Origin: a virus
Strand: one strand, 5' to 3'
DNA: 20,887 bases
Virus record (IMG/VR): IMGVR_UViG_3300050821_020551
Location: 1 to 20,887 of that record
A program made the translations under genes and the position numbers. Within the stretch, counting starts at the first letter, position 1; each line of letters begins with the position of its first letter. Below are positions 13,784 to 19,785 of the stretch, piece after piece. The notes beneath the pieces are model-generated. The model saw nothing but the letters and a program-made list of their open reading frames with translations. It did not search any database and was not told the origin of the DNA.

Positions 13784-14163
13784 TCCCATTCCTTCAAGTC
13801 TTCGTTAATGTATTCTTTTATGGTATCCCATCGAGCCATGTTACATTCTCCTCTATAAGCATAACCATCATAAGAATTGCGATATTCTATATGGATATCA
13901 CCCACCCTTGTTTTAAGTTTATAGCCATATATTATTAGGCCGTCTTGGTTGGCATTCATTGGTATAGAAATAACATCTGTTATAATCCAACAACTCCAGT
14001 AATCATCCTTGCATGGATATATAATTGATTCAAACCAACATTCACTACAACAATCGCCCGAGGCAATATAAAACATATCACCCTCTAAAAGCTCAAATCG
14101 CAGAAACTTTTTGTCCGCGCTTCTATATATATTTTGGAGGCATTTTCCTTTAAGTTCGTTCAC
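13780..14163 (-). CDS. Unknown conserved-type protein (GDCCSE motif)
   Basis: The 127-residue product contains FYIASGDCCSECWFESI (about 31-47) and, near the end, GDIHIEYRNSYDGYAYRGEC (87-106). I recall the pair of motifs GDCCS and (F/Y)RNSSNGYYGG from a family of small phage and bacterial proteins (possibly the one named DUF7448), with no known function. It starts at a GTG, supported by GGAGGAAAATACTAGTG and a one-base overlap with the upstream stop. Confidence 0.6.
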   Translation of the reverse strand: MNELKGKCLQNIYRSADKKFLRFELLEGDMFYIASGDCCSECWFESIIYPCKDDYWSCWIITDVISIPMNANQDGLIIYGYKLKTRVGDIHIEYRNSYDGYAYRGECNMARWDTIKEYINEDLKEWE

Positions 14164-14291
14164 TAGTATTTTCCTCCGTTCAATTCATAAAAATGCTTTT
14201 CAATTATCTTCATTTTTTTCTTAAGTGTATGTACTTGTGACATTGTCATCCCCAAAAGAAAACATACAATAAAAAATATCACGTCATTCAT
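14163..14291 (-). CDS. Single-span membrane micro-protein, 42 residues
   Basis: The frame opens with ATGA overlap of the preceding stop, after GGGGATAAAGA, and ends TAGTG with the next start. The product begins MNDVIFFIVCFLLGMTMSQV, a membrane helix, followed by a basic amphipathic tail (HTLKKKMKIIEKHFYEL). This is the layout of small membrane-anchored regulators and of some holin-type peptides; no family is recognised. Both overlaps and both ribosome binding sites support translation. Confidence 0.6.
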   Translation of the reverse strand: MNDVIFFIVCFLLGMTMSQVHTLKKKMKIIEKHFYELNGGKY

Positions 14292-14464
14292 TCTTTATCC
14301 CCAATCGATAAGCTTCCACTATCTATCAATCCTTGCCTTGTTGACAATATGAACTTAACTGAATCACTATCCCTAAATTGTTCAGAAATTGTTACTGTTT
14401 TATCACCCTTAACACAATACGTATTTCCATCGTTGCGAAATCTCCACAAATTCTCATCTTCCAT
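14288..14464 (-). CDS. Small unknown protein, 58 residues
   Basis: The ATG at 14464 follows GGGAATAAAA, two bases past the upstream stop. The product begins MEDENLWRFRNDGNTYCVKG and is predicted beta-rich with a short acidic C-terminus. No family is recognised. It overlaps the membrane micro-gene by four bases. Confidence 0.6.
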   Translation of the reverse strand: MEDENLWRFRNDGNTYCVKGDKTVTISEQFRDSDSVKFILSTRQGLIDSGSLSIGDKE

Positions 14465-14466
14465 TT

Positions 14467-14847
14467 TTATTCCCAATCTTGGTAATATTCTCTAACACTC
14501 ATCCAATGAGTAACATCTTCAATAGTTGACGAATCATTTTCAGAGTTTTTTCTAAACTCATCATGCTTATACCAGCAAGGTATAGCCCATAAGAACAATT
14601 CACATTTTCTTGTTCTTCCAAATGCGATAACATTCTCGTATGGATGGGGTAATTTATCCTCTACCTTATGCCATGTCGGTAACTTAGTTGGAAAAGCTGG
14701 CCTATCATCGTAGAGACATTTTTTGCATTTATTATAGGCTACCATCCTTATGGTTCCAGGTGGAATAGGCCCCATCGGTTCTTCTGGAGCTGGTGGATTC
14801 GTAATACATTCCTGACACTTATATTCTTTGTACTCTTTTGCTGGCAT
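14467..14847 (-). CDS. DUF551 protein fused to a Cys-pair domain
   Basis: The 126-residue product starts with about 50 residues holding CQEC (14-17) and CKKC (36-39), a spacing that could form a zinc ribbon, separated by a Pro-rich linker. The rest is a DUF551 domain: WHKVEDKLPHPYENVIAFG (about 59-77) and VTHWMSVREYY near the end. It is the first gene of the leftward operon, with AAAGGATAAAG before the ATG. The fusion may give a hint to the otherwise unknown role of DUF551. Confidence 0.75.
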   Translation of the reverse strand: MPAKEYKEYKCQECITNPPAPEEPMGPIPPGTIRMVAYNKCKKCLYDDRPAFPTKLPTWHKVEDKLPHPYENVIAFGRTRKCELFLWAIPCWYKHDEFRKNSENDSSTIEDVTHWMSVREYYQDWE

Positions 14848-14895
14848 TCTTTATCCTTTATGGTTATTAATATAAACTCATTCTCTCATTAAATG

Positions 14896-14923
14896 TTGAC
14901 ATTGTAAAGAATGGCGTTATGAT
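14896..14923 (+). promoter_or_regulatory. Strong sigma-70 promoter
   Basis: A perfect TTGACA (14896-14901) lies 16 bp from TATGAT (14918-14923), the best consensus match seen in the window. It drives the rightward 14965-17328 genes, with a leader of about 35 bases before the first ATG. Confidence 0.75.
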
Positions 14924-14942
14924 TAGTTGTATAAGTAACAAC
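14916..14942 (+). promoter_or_regulatory. Operator-like repeats over the -10 and start site
   Basis: GTTATGA (14916) and GTTGTAT (14926) start 10 bp apart, and GTTGT...ACAAC (14926-14942) is an inverted repeat with 7 bp between the arms. It covers the -10 and the expected transcription start, a place where a repressor would block the promoter. Confidence 0.45.
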
Positions 14943-14964
14943 AAAAACTGATCGGAGAAAAATC

Positions 14965-15243
14965 ATGGAAAATATGAATCTCAAGACTAATTATAATGAG
15001 TTGATTGAAGATCATATCGCTGAATGCATTTTAGAGCTATCAAAGCAAGAACCTGATATGTCTTTTTTTATTGAAAAACTCAATGATATTAAGGCTTGCA
15101 ATAAGGAATCATTACTAAAAGATGGCGCAATGATAAAAATTATCGAATCACAATGGAATGACATCAAGAACATTAAAGAAATAAAAGACGAACTTGAATA
15201 TGAAGTTGCTCAAAATTTCTACAAAAATCATAGGTTTCCATAA
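14965..15243 (+). CDS. Unknown early protein, 92 residues
   Basis: It is the first gene after the strong promoter, with the site GATCGGAGAAAAATCATG. The product is acidic and helical (ELIEDHIAECILELSKQEPD), with no recognised family, signal or membrane segment. As the promoter-proximal early gene it might act on host functions soon after infection (inference). Confidence 0.7.
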   Translation: MENMNLKTNYNELIEDHIAECILELSKQEPDMSFFIEKLNDIKACNKESLLKDGAMIKIIESQWNDIKNIKEIKDELEYEVAQNFYKNHRFP

Positions 15244-15279
15244 TGATAAAATTAACCAACGAGTTTAATAGGGGCTAGT

Positions 15280-15588
15280 GTGATAATAATAGGAAATCAT
15301 TACTATGAAGAATATGAAACAAGTAGATGGAGACTAACCAATGAATGCGTTTCGATCCCATGTGATTCACATAAGGATTCAGGAGCAAAAATGAATGAAT
15401 TTAAACTCACTCCCTACGAACTAAAAGAGATAACCAAGTGGCTAGAATTTGTGCATAAAGATGTTGAGCATAAGTTGTTAGAACATTTCAAGATACAGGG
15501 CGTAGATCAACTCAGATCTGGGCAATATGAAGAAGCTGTGGATTATATTCAGGAGATGCATGTTAAACTCTCTAAAGGGAAAAAATGA
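15280..15588 (+). CDS. Unknown early protein, 102 (or 65) residues
   Basis: A GTG at 15280 follows AGGGGCTA at a proper distance and gives 102 residues. An internal ATG at 15391 has an even better site (AGGAGCAAAAATG) and gives a 65-residue helical protein beginning MNEFKLTPYELKEITKW. Both may be used. A 12-codon frame (15243-15278) sits between the previous stop and the GTG, overlapping both as TAATG and TAGTG. No family is recognised. Confidence 0.6.
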   Translation: MIIIGNHYYEEYETSRWRLTNECVSIPCDSHKDSGAKMNEFKLTPYELKEITKWLEFVHKDVEHKLLEHFKIQGVDQLRSGQYEEAVDYIQEMHVKLSKGKK

Positions 15589-15908
15589 ATTGGTTTAAGA
15601 GATTGTTTGGTAGGTCAGAGACAAATCCTGATAACCAACACCTACATGATGAGATAATTAGGCTGCAAAGATCTTTAGATCAAATGAGGTGGAACAAATC
15701 ACAAGCCATCAGAAACATCAAAGAAAGATACCAAGAAGCTATGATCAATAATGGTGTAACTGGATTATTTCCCAGAACTAAGAAATTAGCAGATCATACC
15801 GTGAAGCCAAAACCGAAGGGACCTAAGCCCGGCTGGCCTAAAGGTAAACCTCGTGGACCAAGAAAATCTAAGTCACAAGTATTAACAGAATTGTTGGGCA
15901 AGAAATGA
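15585..15908 (+). CDS. Basic protein with AT-hook-like tail
   Basis: The 107-residue product has an N-terminal helical part (HDEIIRLQRSLDQMRWNKSQ) and a long basic Pro/Gly tail: KPKGPKPGWPKGKPRGPRKS (about 75-94), which resembles AT-hook or H1-like DNA-binding tails. It overlaps the previous stop (ATGA) after AAAGGGAAAA. It may bind DNA; no family is recognised. Confidence 0.65.
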   Translation: MNWFKRLFGRSETNPDNQHLHDEIIRLQRSLDQMRWNKSQAIRNIKERYQEAMINNGVTGLFPRTKKLADHTVKPKPKGPKPGWPKGKPRGPRKSKSQVLTELLGKK

Positions 15909-16030
15909 TAGATGTCGATATATACTTTCTATTGGATTCGTTTGATGTATTTGCCAAGATAGGCATTATGTTCATGTTGTCGTTGATATTTGGGGCATTG
16001 TGCAAGTTAATTGGGAAGATGGAGAAATGA
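15905..16030 (+). CDS. Membrane micro-protein, 41 residues
   Basis: The frame overlaps the previous stop and the next start, each as ATGA. The product begins MIDVDIYFLLDSFDVFAKIG and has one membrane helix (GIMFMLSLIFGALCKLIG, about 20-37) with a short basic end. No family is recognised. The double overlap argues that it is real. Confidence 0.6.
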   Translation: MIDVDIYFLLDSFDVFAKIGIMFMLSLIFGALCKLIGKMEK

Positions 16031-16284
16031 GTATGTTTAATAATGATATAACTGATATGAAAACAGATATCTCTTCGCTTCAGGCTAAAATAGCATCGCT
16101 ACAGATAGATATCACGAGTATTACGTTTAGACTTGATAGGCAAATGGCTATTATTGATAAGATGGTGATTAGAATAAATGAATCTCAAAATATTTCTCAA
16201 CTTGATTATGACTATATGCACTTCGTCAATACCGGTAAAAAGATAGCAAAAAATGTTTGTTGTTCATGTTCAACCGGGAAATAA
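16027..16284 (+). CDS. Coiled-coil protein, 85 residues
   Basis: From the ATG at 16027 the product begins MSMFNNDITDMKTDISSLQ and continues as a heptad-like coiled coil to about residue 58; the last part has CCSCSTGK. The frame extends further upstream, but ATGA overlap and GGAG favour this start. Coupled to the membrane micro-gene before it; the two may act together. Confidence 0.6.
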   Translation: MSMFNNDITDMKTDISSLQAKIASLQIDITSITFRLDRQMAIIDKMVIRINESQNISQLDYDYMHFVNTGKKIAKNVCCSCSTGK

Positions 16285-16295
16285 ATGGAGAAATA

Positions 16296-16475
16296 ATGGA
16301 AGAAATTAAAGTAGAAAGAATATGTATGGAAACTAAATCTGATATGGAAAAATTGCTAGTACTTTTAGGTGAGCTTTCAGAATCATTCAAATCTATAGCT
16401 GATTCAATGGCAACAAGCGCTCAGATAGAAAGATGTAAGCATACAGATAATAACGGCGACTGCTTTTTTTGTTAA
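16296..16475 (+). CDS. Small protein with Cys/His tail, 59 residues
   Basis: The ATG at 16296 follows GGAGAAATA. The product begins MEEIKVERICMETKSDMEKL, is helical, and ends ERCKHTDNNGDCFFC, a C-H-C-C pattern that may bind zinc. The first 15 bases of the gene are identical to those of the next gene (16510). A longer frame from 16257 overlaps the previous gene and has no site. Confidence 0.6.
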   Translation: MEEIKVERICMETKSDMEKLLVLLGELSESFKSIADSMATSAQIERCKHTDNNGDCFFC

Positions 16476-16480
16476 ATAGT

Positions 16481-16494
16481 GCAGCAGTTGCTGC
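16481..16494. repeat. Short perfect hairpin GCAGCA/TGCTGC
   Basis: GCAGCA and TGCTGC lie two bases apart between two genes. Without a T run it is not a full terminator; it may affect mRNA stability. Confidence 0.3.
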
Positions 16495-16509
16495 GTAATT
16501 AGGAAAATG

Positions 16510-16728
16510 ATGGAAGAAATTAAACCGAAAAGAACAAGAAGATCAGAAGATCAATTGCTGACTGACACCATAACATCTCTGTATGAAAAGATTCAGGCAA
16601 AGATACAGAAGATTGATGATGAACGTAATTGCGTGGAAGAGATATTTGATGCTCTTTCTCCATTAATAAAACTTGAACTTACATACAGAATGGCCAATGG
16701 GCCTATACCAAGGGTAATAAATGACTGA
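16510..16728 (+). CDS. Small helical protein, 72 residues
   Basis: The product begins MEEIKPKRTRRSEDQLL and is helical and charged, ending NGPIPRVIND. An ATG three bases upstream is equally possible, but the match of the first five codons with the gene at 16296 points to 16510. No family is recognised. Confidence 0.6.
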   Translation: MEEIKPKRTRRSEDQLLTDTITSLYEKIQAKIQKIDDERNCVEEIFDALSPLIKLELTYRMANGPIPRVIND

Positions 16729-16891
16729 AACACAAGAAATAACCACCAACCTACAACTGAAGATCAAGAACAAGACTGAAGACTTAAAGAGACTTGAACA
16801 ACAAGTTGCCGCTTTAAGATCTGAAATTCAAGCTGATATTGCAACGATAGAGAAAATTATAATTGATGCGAAAGAGCATGTACAATCATGA
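16721..16891 (+). CDS. Coiled-coil micro-protein, 56 residues
   Basis: The ATG lies eight bases before the previous stop, after AAGGGTAATAA, and the frame ends in an ATGA overlap with the next gene. The product is one long coiled coil (LQLKIKNKTEDLKRLEQQVA and following). Unknown role; could be a partner for a neighbouring helical protein. Confidence 0.6.
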   Translation: MTETQEITTNLQLKIKNKTEDLKRLEQQVAALRSEIQADIATIEKIIIDAKEHVQS

Positions 16892-17328
16892 ATGGAGATA
16901 AATTTTTGTTAGTTCTACTTGTTGCAATAATGAGTTTGTTCGCTTACTCAATCTGCTATGGATCTTCACTTAATGAACTTGCTGATCTTAACCCTGAGCT
17001 ACGCAATGGCAAGATAAGCCATATTATTGCCAGGCCTAACACCCCAATAGAAGAGGATGTGGTTACGCTAAGTGAGATTGCAGTAAAGCTGATGGAAAAA
17101 ACTAATGTAACTATGGACCAAGTTTTGTTGACCATAAAGAATGGTGATAGATACTGGACATTAAATCCTAAATATCAGCTATGTTTTAGCCCATTAAACA
17201 GGTTAGCTGTTCTGTACAATAATAATGATCGTTATGTAAAAATCTTGCAACCTGGGGCAAATCATCGATGGATTGATATGTGGTTGCAAAATAGAGATAA
17301 ATATAAATCAAAATATAGGGGCACATAA
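16888..17328 (+). CDS. Exported or membrane-anchored early protein
   Basis: The 146-residue product opens with a signal peptide or anchor (FLLVLLVAIMSLFAYSICYG, residues 6-25), followed by a soluble part with no recognised family (QLCFSPLNRLAVLYNN, RWIDMWLQNRDKYKSKYRGT). An early phage gene whose product goes to the envelope is a reasonable candidate for superinfection exclusion, but nothing in the sequence proves it. It is the last gene of its operon, before a terminator. Confidence 0.65.
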   Translation: MNGDKFLLVLLVAIMSLFAYSICYGSSLNELADLNPELRNGKISHIIARPNTPIEEDVVTLSEIAVKLMEKTNVTMDQVLLTIKNGDRYWTLNPKYQLCFSPLNRLAVLYNNNDRYVKILQPGANHRWIDMWLQNRDKYKSKYRGT

Positions 17329-17349
17329 TTAGGGATGTGTTTCTATTGA

Positions 17350-17390
17350 GCCCGGGGGATGCGCTGACCATCTACCCGGGCATTTATTTT
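17350..17390 (+). terminator. Rho-independent terminator of the 14965-17328 operon
   Basis: GCCCGGG (17350-17356) pairs with CCCGGGC (17375-17381), extended by GATG with CATC, and ATTTATTTT follows on the plus strand. It lies between convergent operons and may also slow leftward transcripts leaving 17384. Confidence 0.75.
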
Positions 17391-17674
17391 CTATAGTGGG
17401 GAACAATCTTTTCTATAATTAAACGAGACTTGAAAATAAGCAAATCCAGCAATTCATCTTCATCTTCAAAAGTCACATCTTCGATCAGATGACGAAGTTT
17501 TCTTGCTTGATCTTGCACTATTTTCATGTGACTTAATATCCACTCATTTTTACAACCTTCATCTTGAGTAAACAAGTCTTCATCCTTAAATGTATGTATA
17601 AATTCAAGAACAATAACCATTTCCGATAGAGTTAATGCTTCTATTGTTATTTCATCTTTTAATTGATTTAACAT
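17384..17674 (-). CDS. Unknown acidic protein, 96 residues
   Basis: The product is helical and very acidic (DVTFEDEDELLDLLIF, about 67-82), with no family recognised. It follows the HTH gene, sharing one base of its stop (TAATG), with the strong site GAGGAGAAATAATG. Coupling to a repressor-like gene suggests a regulatory partner or an immunity-related role (inference). Its stop lies beside the terminator hairpin. Confidence 0.65.
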   Translation of the reverse strand: MLNQLKDEITIEALTLSEMVIVLEFIHTFKDEDLFTQDEGCKNEWILSHMKIVQDQARKLRHLIEDVTFEDEDELLDLLIFKSRLIIEKIVPHYRK

Positions 17675-17904
17675 TATTTCTCCTCTTCATATATCTCTAA
17701 CCATTTTTTCATTTTAACTGCGGTAGTAAACTTTGGCTTTGTCTTTTCCCTAAGGAGAAGATCCAAATTCTGCCTTGCTAGCCCTATTTCCCTTGCTGCC
17801 CTATCTATGGGTATACCCCTTGCTATAATTACCTGAGCAACCCTAAATATAAGCTTATCCATATCAAGCCATGTTTCTGTAACTGATGGGCCTCTTGCTT
17901 TCAT
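17674..17904 (-). CDS. Cro/CI-like HTH regulator
   Basis: From the ATG at 17904 the 76-residue product carries an XRE-type helix-turn-helix: RVAQVIIARGIPIDRAAREI then GLARQNLDLLLREKTKP (about 21-57), ending in AVKMKKWLEIYEEE. This is the size of a Cro-type repressor without a cleavage domain. A GTG at 17928 is an alternative start but lies in the -35 of the divergent promoter and has no site. It stands divergent to the ERF operon over a region with paired GTTATGT-type heptamers, so it probably controls both directions and perhaps the other two promoters with the same motif. Confidence 0.7.
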   Translation of the reverse strand: MKARGPSVTETWLDMDKLIFRVAQVIIARGIPIDRAAREIGLARQNLDLLLREKTKPKFTTAVKMKKWLEIYEEEK

Positions 17905-17921
17905 CGTATCTACTCTTTCAA

Positions 17922-17950
17922 TTGACACTTTTGTTATGTAGTGTTATATT
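17922..17950 (+). promoter_or_regulatory. Promoter of the ERF operon
   Basis: A perfect TTGACA (17922-17927) lies 17 bp from TATATT (17945-17950). Transcription would start near 17957, giving a short leader before the ERF start at 17992. Confidence 0.7.
17933..17949 (+). promoter_or_regulatory. Operator-like heptamer pair, 10-bp spacing
   Basis: GTTATGT (17933) and GTTATAT (17943) start 10 bp apart, between the -35 and the -10 of the ERF promoter and just past the predicted start of the leftward repressor promoter. A protein bound here would block both. The same motif recurs at 10926-10952 and 14916-14932. Confidence 0.55.
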
Positions 17951-17957
17951 CGTCACA

Positions 17958-17985
17958 AGTATATATCTTATGTAATGAAAGGCAA
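17958..17985 (-). promoter_or_regulatory. Promoter of the leftward HTH operon
   Basis: On the minus strand TTGCCT (17980-17985) is 16 bp from TATACT (17958-17963), a five-of-six -10. It would give a leader of about 45 bases to the ATG at 17904 and passes through the heptamer pair. Confidence 0.5.
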
Positions 17986-17991
17986 TAAGAC

Positions 17992-18558
17992 ATGGAAGAA
18001 TTAATAAAGGCGCTTGTAGCTGCTCAGTCAGAAATGGGGCATGCCATTAAGAGTGCATCAAATTCCCATTTTAAGAGTAGATATGCAACGCTTGATGATA
18101 TCATTGAAGCTGCTATCCCTACACTCACCAAGCATGGACTAGCTGTTTCACAGTACCCAGAATCCTTTGAAGGAAACACCTACTGCGTAACCAGATTATT
18201 GCATACCAGTGGCAATGAAATATCCACAAGAGTATTACTTCACATAAAAGATCCTTCAAATATGCAGGATTTTGGTAAAGCCATGACCTATACCAGAAGA
18301 TATACTTTTGCATCAATATGCTGCATAACCAGTGGCGAAGATGACAATGATGGTGAAGTTGAGCAAAAACCTGAAATGGCAAAGTCTGAATACATATCTC
18401 AAGCTCAAGCAAATTTTTTGAGAAGCCTCATGAAGGGAAATAAAGAACTTGAGGCCGCTGTATGTAAAGCTGGTGCATGTGAAAGGCTTGAAGAGCTCCA
18501 TTGGAAGAAAAAGCAGTCAGCACAAGCATATATCGAAACTAAAATGGCACAACAATGA
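17992..18558 (+). CDS. erf: ERF-family single-strand annealing protein
   Basis: The 188-residue product belongs to the ERF superfamily of recombinases that anneal complementary single strands, as in phage P22. It shows the N-terminal motif SHFKSRYATLDDIIEA (25-40), a central beta region (QYPESFEGNTYCVTRLLH), and the family signature GKAMTYTRRYTFASICCI with GEDDNDGE (95-122). The C-terminal part (about 130-188) is helical and variable. With RusA it forms a recombination set that may serve genome circularisation and repair. The site is AAAGGCAATAAGACATG. Confidence 0.9.
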   Translation: MEELIKALVAAQSEMGHAIKSASNSHFKSRYATLDDIIEAAIPTLTKHGLAVSQYPESFEGNTYCVTRLLHTSGNEISTRVLLHIKDPSNMQDFGKAMTYTRRYTFASICCITSGEDDNDGEVEQKPEMAKSEYISQAQANFLRSLMKGNKELEAAVCKAGACERLEELHWKKKQSAQAYIETKMAQQ

Positions 18559-18740
18559 AATTCTCATTAGATACTATTTTTGGCCTACTCTTAGTTGCTG
18601 CGGGCGTTCTCTTAACTATCATTTTAGCAATATGTTTTTATTGTGCCTTGTCAGAATTACTTGATGAGAGAGAGATGAGAAAGTTAAAAATAGAGCATAT
18701 GAAGAAAAATGGAATAGATTTAACTCATGGAGCATGCTAA
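18555..18740 (+). CDS. Small membrane protein, 61 residues
   Basis: The product has one long membrane segment (FGLLLVAAGVLLTIILAICF, about 9-28) followed by a charged helix (LLDEREMRKLKIEHMKK). It overlaps the erf stop by four bases (ATGA). The single span and cytoplasmic-type tail do not identify a family. Confidence 0.65.
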   Translation: MKFSLDTIFGLLLVAAGVLLTIILAICFYCALSELLDEREMRKLKIEHMKKNGIDLTHGAC

Positions 18741-19033
18741 TGCCAACAGACCTATATAATCAGTTTGAAACAGACTTTATTGACACATTCAATATCTATA
18801 AAGAAATGCATGAAAAACTCGATACCTATCGTGGTAAAGTGCTTGAAGAAGAAGATGTGGAAATAGTAAATAAATTATTATTTGATATTCAGGATGTTTT
18901 CTTTAATAAACTGTATCCAACATTCAATTTTGTAGTGCAACGATATCAGTTCTGTTGTAAGTCTTTGCAAGAGTATGAGATATTTATTGAAGAAATTAAA
19001 AAAGGTGGCGCTACCCCAACTGCTTCATCATAA
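18740..19033 (+). CDS. Unknown helical protein, 97 residues
   Basis: The ATG at 18740 shares one base with the previous stop (TAATG) after GGAGCATGC; a start six bases earlier is less likely. The product is acidic and helical (DLYNQFETDFIDTFNIYKEM) and ends KKGGATPTASS. No family is recognised. Confidence 0.65.
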   Translation: MPTDLYNQFETDFIDTFNIYKEMHEKLDTYRGKVLEEEDVEIVNKLLFDIQDVFFNKLYPTFNFVVQRYQFCCKSLQEYEIFIEEIKKGGATPTASS

Positions 19034-19044
19034 GTAGGTAAATA

Positions 19045-19359
19045 ATGATACAAACAACCAAGTACTTAAAGGTTAAACCATCTGATGAGTATGCATGGAA
19101 TAGTTATGGAAGTTATGTTAGAGAGTTTGATCTCACATACCCTGCTTCAAAGAAAAAAGATAACCGCAAAAATAAACATAAAATAAGATCATTTATTCAA
19201 AGGCGTGAACATAGAGATAGATATGTTGAAGCAGCAAAGATGAGAGATAGAATGCTACTTTCTGTTAAGGTTCCAAATTTAATACATAAACTTGCCTCAA
19301 TTAGAGATATGATGCCCAAAAATTCAGGAACCACCATAATCTTGAAACGCTATAAATAA
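19045..19359 (+). CDS. Early protein ending in a capsid N-arm-like segment
   Basis: The 104-residue product has a basic, probably helical first two thirds (KKKDNRKNKHKIRSFIQRRE). Its last 37 residues match the N-terminal arm of the major capsid protein encoded at 12-965: residues 68-103 against capsid residues 18-53 give 17 identities in 36 without a gap, including LLSVKxPxLIHKL, GTT and RY. It stops (TAA) just where the capsid would continue into DRLP. Codons in the shared block mostly differ, so the likeness is old and kept at protein level. The site is AGTAGGTAAATAATG. It could bind capsid or scaffold proteins, or be a relic; no family for the first part is recognised. Confidence 0.7.
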   Translation: MIQTTKYLKVKPSDEYAWNSYGSYVREFDLTYPASKKKDNRKNKHKIRSFIQRREHRDRYVEAAKMRDRMLLSVKVPNLIHKLASIRDMMPKNSGTTIILKRYK

Positions 19360-19369
19360 TGAGATATGC

Positions 19370-19687
19370 ATGATATTTAATATCTTTAAAAAGAAACCAA
19401 GGCTATATGAAAGTGGTGATCCATGTCCCTTTTGCCTAAATAATGAATCAGTAGGAATGAGGGCTTACCAAGATGGTAAAAAAGCCATGTTTTTTTGCTC
19501 AGATTGCAATGAAAAAATTGAGGACGTTAGGCCTTCCGAATGTCTCACTTGTGGAACAGATGAGCATACAAGAATAATTACCTCACCTAATAATCAATAT
19601 GTCTATCCATATTGTACACTTCATCCAGAAGAAGATGAAAAAGAAAAGATGAATGCTATAATGAATAATGAGATGTATGATAAATAA
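19370..19687 (+). CDS. Zinc-ribbon protein, 105 residues
   Basis: The product carries two Cys pairs typical of a zinc ribbon, CPFC (19-22) and CSDC (43-46), and then a second possible site CLTC (58-61), His66, Cys82 and His85. The rest is acidic at the C-terminus. Such small zinc-ribbon proteins of phages often bind nucleic acid or RNA polymerase, but nothing here shows which. The site is weak. It is the last gene of the ERF operon, before a terminator. Confidence 0.7.
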   Translation: MIFNIFKKKPRLYESGDPCPFCLNNESVGMRAYQDGKKAMFFCSDCNEKIEDVRPSECLTCGTDEHTRIITSPNNQYVYPYCTLHPEEDEKEKMNAIMNNEMYDK

Positions 19688-19731
19688 ATCTTAAGTGGAT
19701 ATGAGATAGTATTAATATGCTTCTGTTACTT

Positions 19732-19769
19732 TCCCCCGATAACCATGAAAATTGGCTCGGGGGATTTTT
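19732..19769 (+). terminator. Rho-independent terminator of the ERF operon
   Basis: TCCCCCGA (19732-19739) pairs with TCGGGGGA (19757-19764), extended by CCA with TGG, and TTTTT follows on the plus strand. It lies between the convergent ERF operon and the fibre genes. Confidence 0.85.
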
Positions 19770-19785
19770 ATCAAAAGTATCATTT

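Noticed and set aside
15243-15278. A 12-codon frame MIKLTNEFNRG overlapping both neighbours.
   Set aside because: The overlaps are suggestive of a leader peptide, but the frame is too short and its own site too weak to list as a gene.
17350-17381. GC-rich GCCCGGG...CCCGGGC stretch looks at first like part of a tRNA.
   Set aside because: It is only about 32 bases, has no anticodon or T arm, and is followed by a T-rich run; it is a terminator.
19045-19359. The capsid-like gene as a frameshifted capsid pseudogene.
   Set aside because: No further capsid similarity follows in any frame after the stop, the gene has a proper start and an own N-terminal domain, and shared residues use different codons.
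17384-19687. Lysogeny module with integrase.
   Set aside because: A Cro/CI-like protein is present, but no integrase, excisionase or attachment-site pair was found in the window, so a temperate life style cannot be claimed.
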